NCBI GenBank assembly: GCA_003989075.1
Contig: RXIX01000006.1
Span: 1-59,310, forward strand
DNA length: 59,310 nt
DNA from: Candidatus Competibacteraceae bacterium
GTDB lineage: Bacteria; Pseudomonadota; Gammaproteobacteria; Competibacterales; Competibacteraceae
Direction: 5' to 3'
Part shown: in pieces, positions 59,225-59,310 of the stretch
Layout of the letters: every line of letters begins with the position of its first letter
Position numbering within the stretch: position 1 is the first letter of the stretch
Position numbers and translations under genes: made by a program
Notes under the pieces: generated by a model
Databases searched by the model: none
What the model was told of the DNA's origin: nothing
What the model saw: the letters and a program-made list of their open reading frames with translations, nothing else

Positions 59225-59310
59225 ATGCCAATTGGTACCACCATCACTGAATTCATCATTGAAGAACAGCGGCACGTCAAGGGTGCTTCCGGTGATTTCA
59301 CCTCGTTGAT
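59225..59310 (+). CDS. fbp: Class I fructose-1,6-bisphosphatase, N-terminus (cut by window edge)
   Basis: Only the first 28 codons are in the window. MPIGTTITEFIIEEQR, followed by HVKGASGDFTSL, is the characteristic start of class I FBPase. In the intact enzyme this helix lies near the AMP allosteric site. The enzyme makes fructose-6-phosphate in gluconeogenesis and the Calvin cycle. Catalytic residues lie beyond the edge. Confidence 0.8.
   Translation, partial: MPIGTTITEFIIEEQRHVKGASGDFTSL

Overview
This is a GC-rich chromosomal segment of a gammaproteobacterium. Much of its gene order matches arrangements known from Pseudomonas and purple-sulfur-type (Chromatiales-like) gammaproteobacteria: def-fmt-rsmB-trkA facing LysM-dprA-tsaC, smg-topA, pcm-rhodanese-tolC, a nagZ/MTA-phosphorylase cluster, opgGH, and apaH-folA. 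A phasin suggests polyhydroxyalkanoate storage. An order- or genus-level assignment is not safe from the sequence alone. No prophage, CRISPR array, insertion sequence or plasmid gene was seen.

Layout. 1-2456: tail of a sensor kinase, a PTPS/QueD-like enzyme, truD and an RDD membrane protein. 2486-4991 (-): pcm, a rhodanese and tolC. 5145-13584 (-): an operon def-fmt-rsmB-DUF4390-ntrY-ntrX-trkA, several genes joined by 4-base overlaps. 13732-19663 (+): LysM lipoprotein, dprA, smg, topA, tsaC. 19667-22562 (-): nagZ, a DsrE-like protein, a hypoxanthine phosphoribosyltransferase and an MTA/MTI phosphorylase (salvage). 22829-30806 (+): a signalling block with a PAS-rich GGDEF-EAL-CZB protein, a membrane histidine kinase, a stand-alone receiver, an RssB-like receiver-phosphatase and an RssC-like STAS protein. 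30828-33145 (-): a DUF4239-like membrane protein and gabD. 33317-37475 (+): opgG, an unknown small gene and opgH. 37527-38208: tRNA-Ser(UGA), a strong terminator, a broken GIY-YIG gene and REP-like palindromes. 38209-41960 (-): a carboxyspermidine/carboxynorspermidine polyamine cluster. 42296-47759 (+): CheB, CheR-PAS and a PAS-GGDEF-EAL protein. 47772-50946: an SDR dehydrogenase, an FmdB-type zinc ribbon and aspS. 51018-55143 (+): mprF and an AcvB/VirJ-like lipase, probably making and breaking aminoacyl-phosphatidylglycerol. 55145-59310: apaH, folA, a broken YgjP-type metalloprotease, a PAAR-like protein, SirB2, a Sel1-repeat protein, a phasin and the start of a class I fructose-1,6-bisphosphatase.

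The most notable signals are these. (i) Two GGDEF-EAL proteins have intact cyclase motifs but lost catalytic residues in the EAL half. (ii) NtrX lacks the GAFTGA loop. (iii) cheB and cheR lie in one frame, separated by a single TGA. (iv) The PTPS paralogue carries an E-x2-HGH motif that suggests folate rather than queuosine synthesis. (v) Two intergenic pairs of REP-like palindromes show compensatory stem changes, one pair beside a broken GIY-YIG gene. (vi) OpgH lacks its N-terminal cytoplasmic domain, and an unknown gene lies between opgG and opgH.
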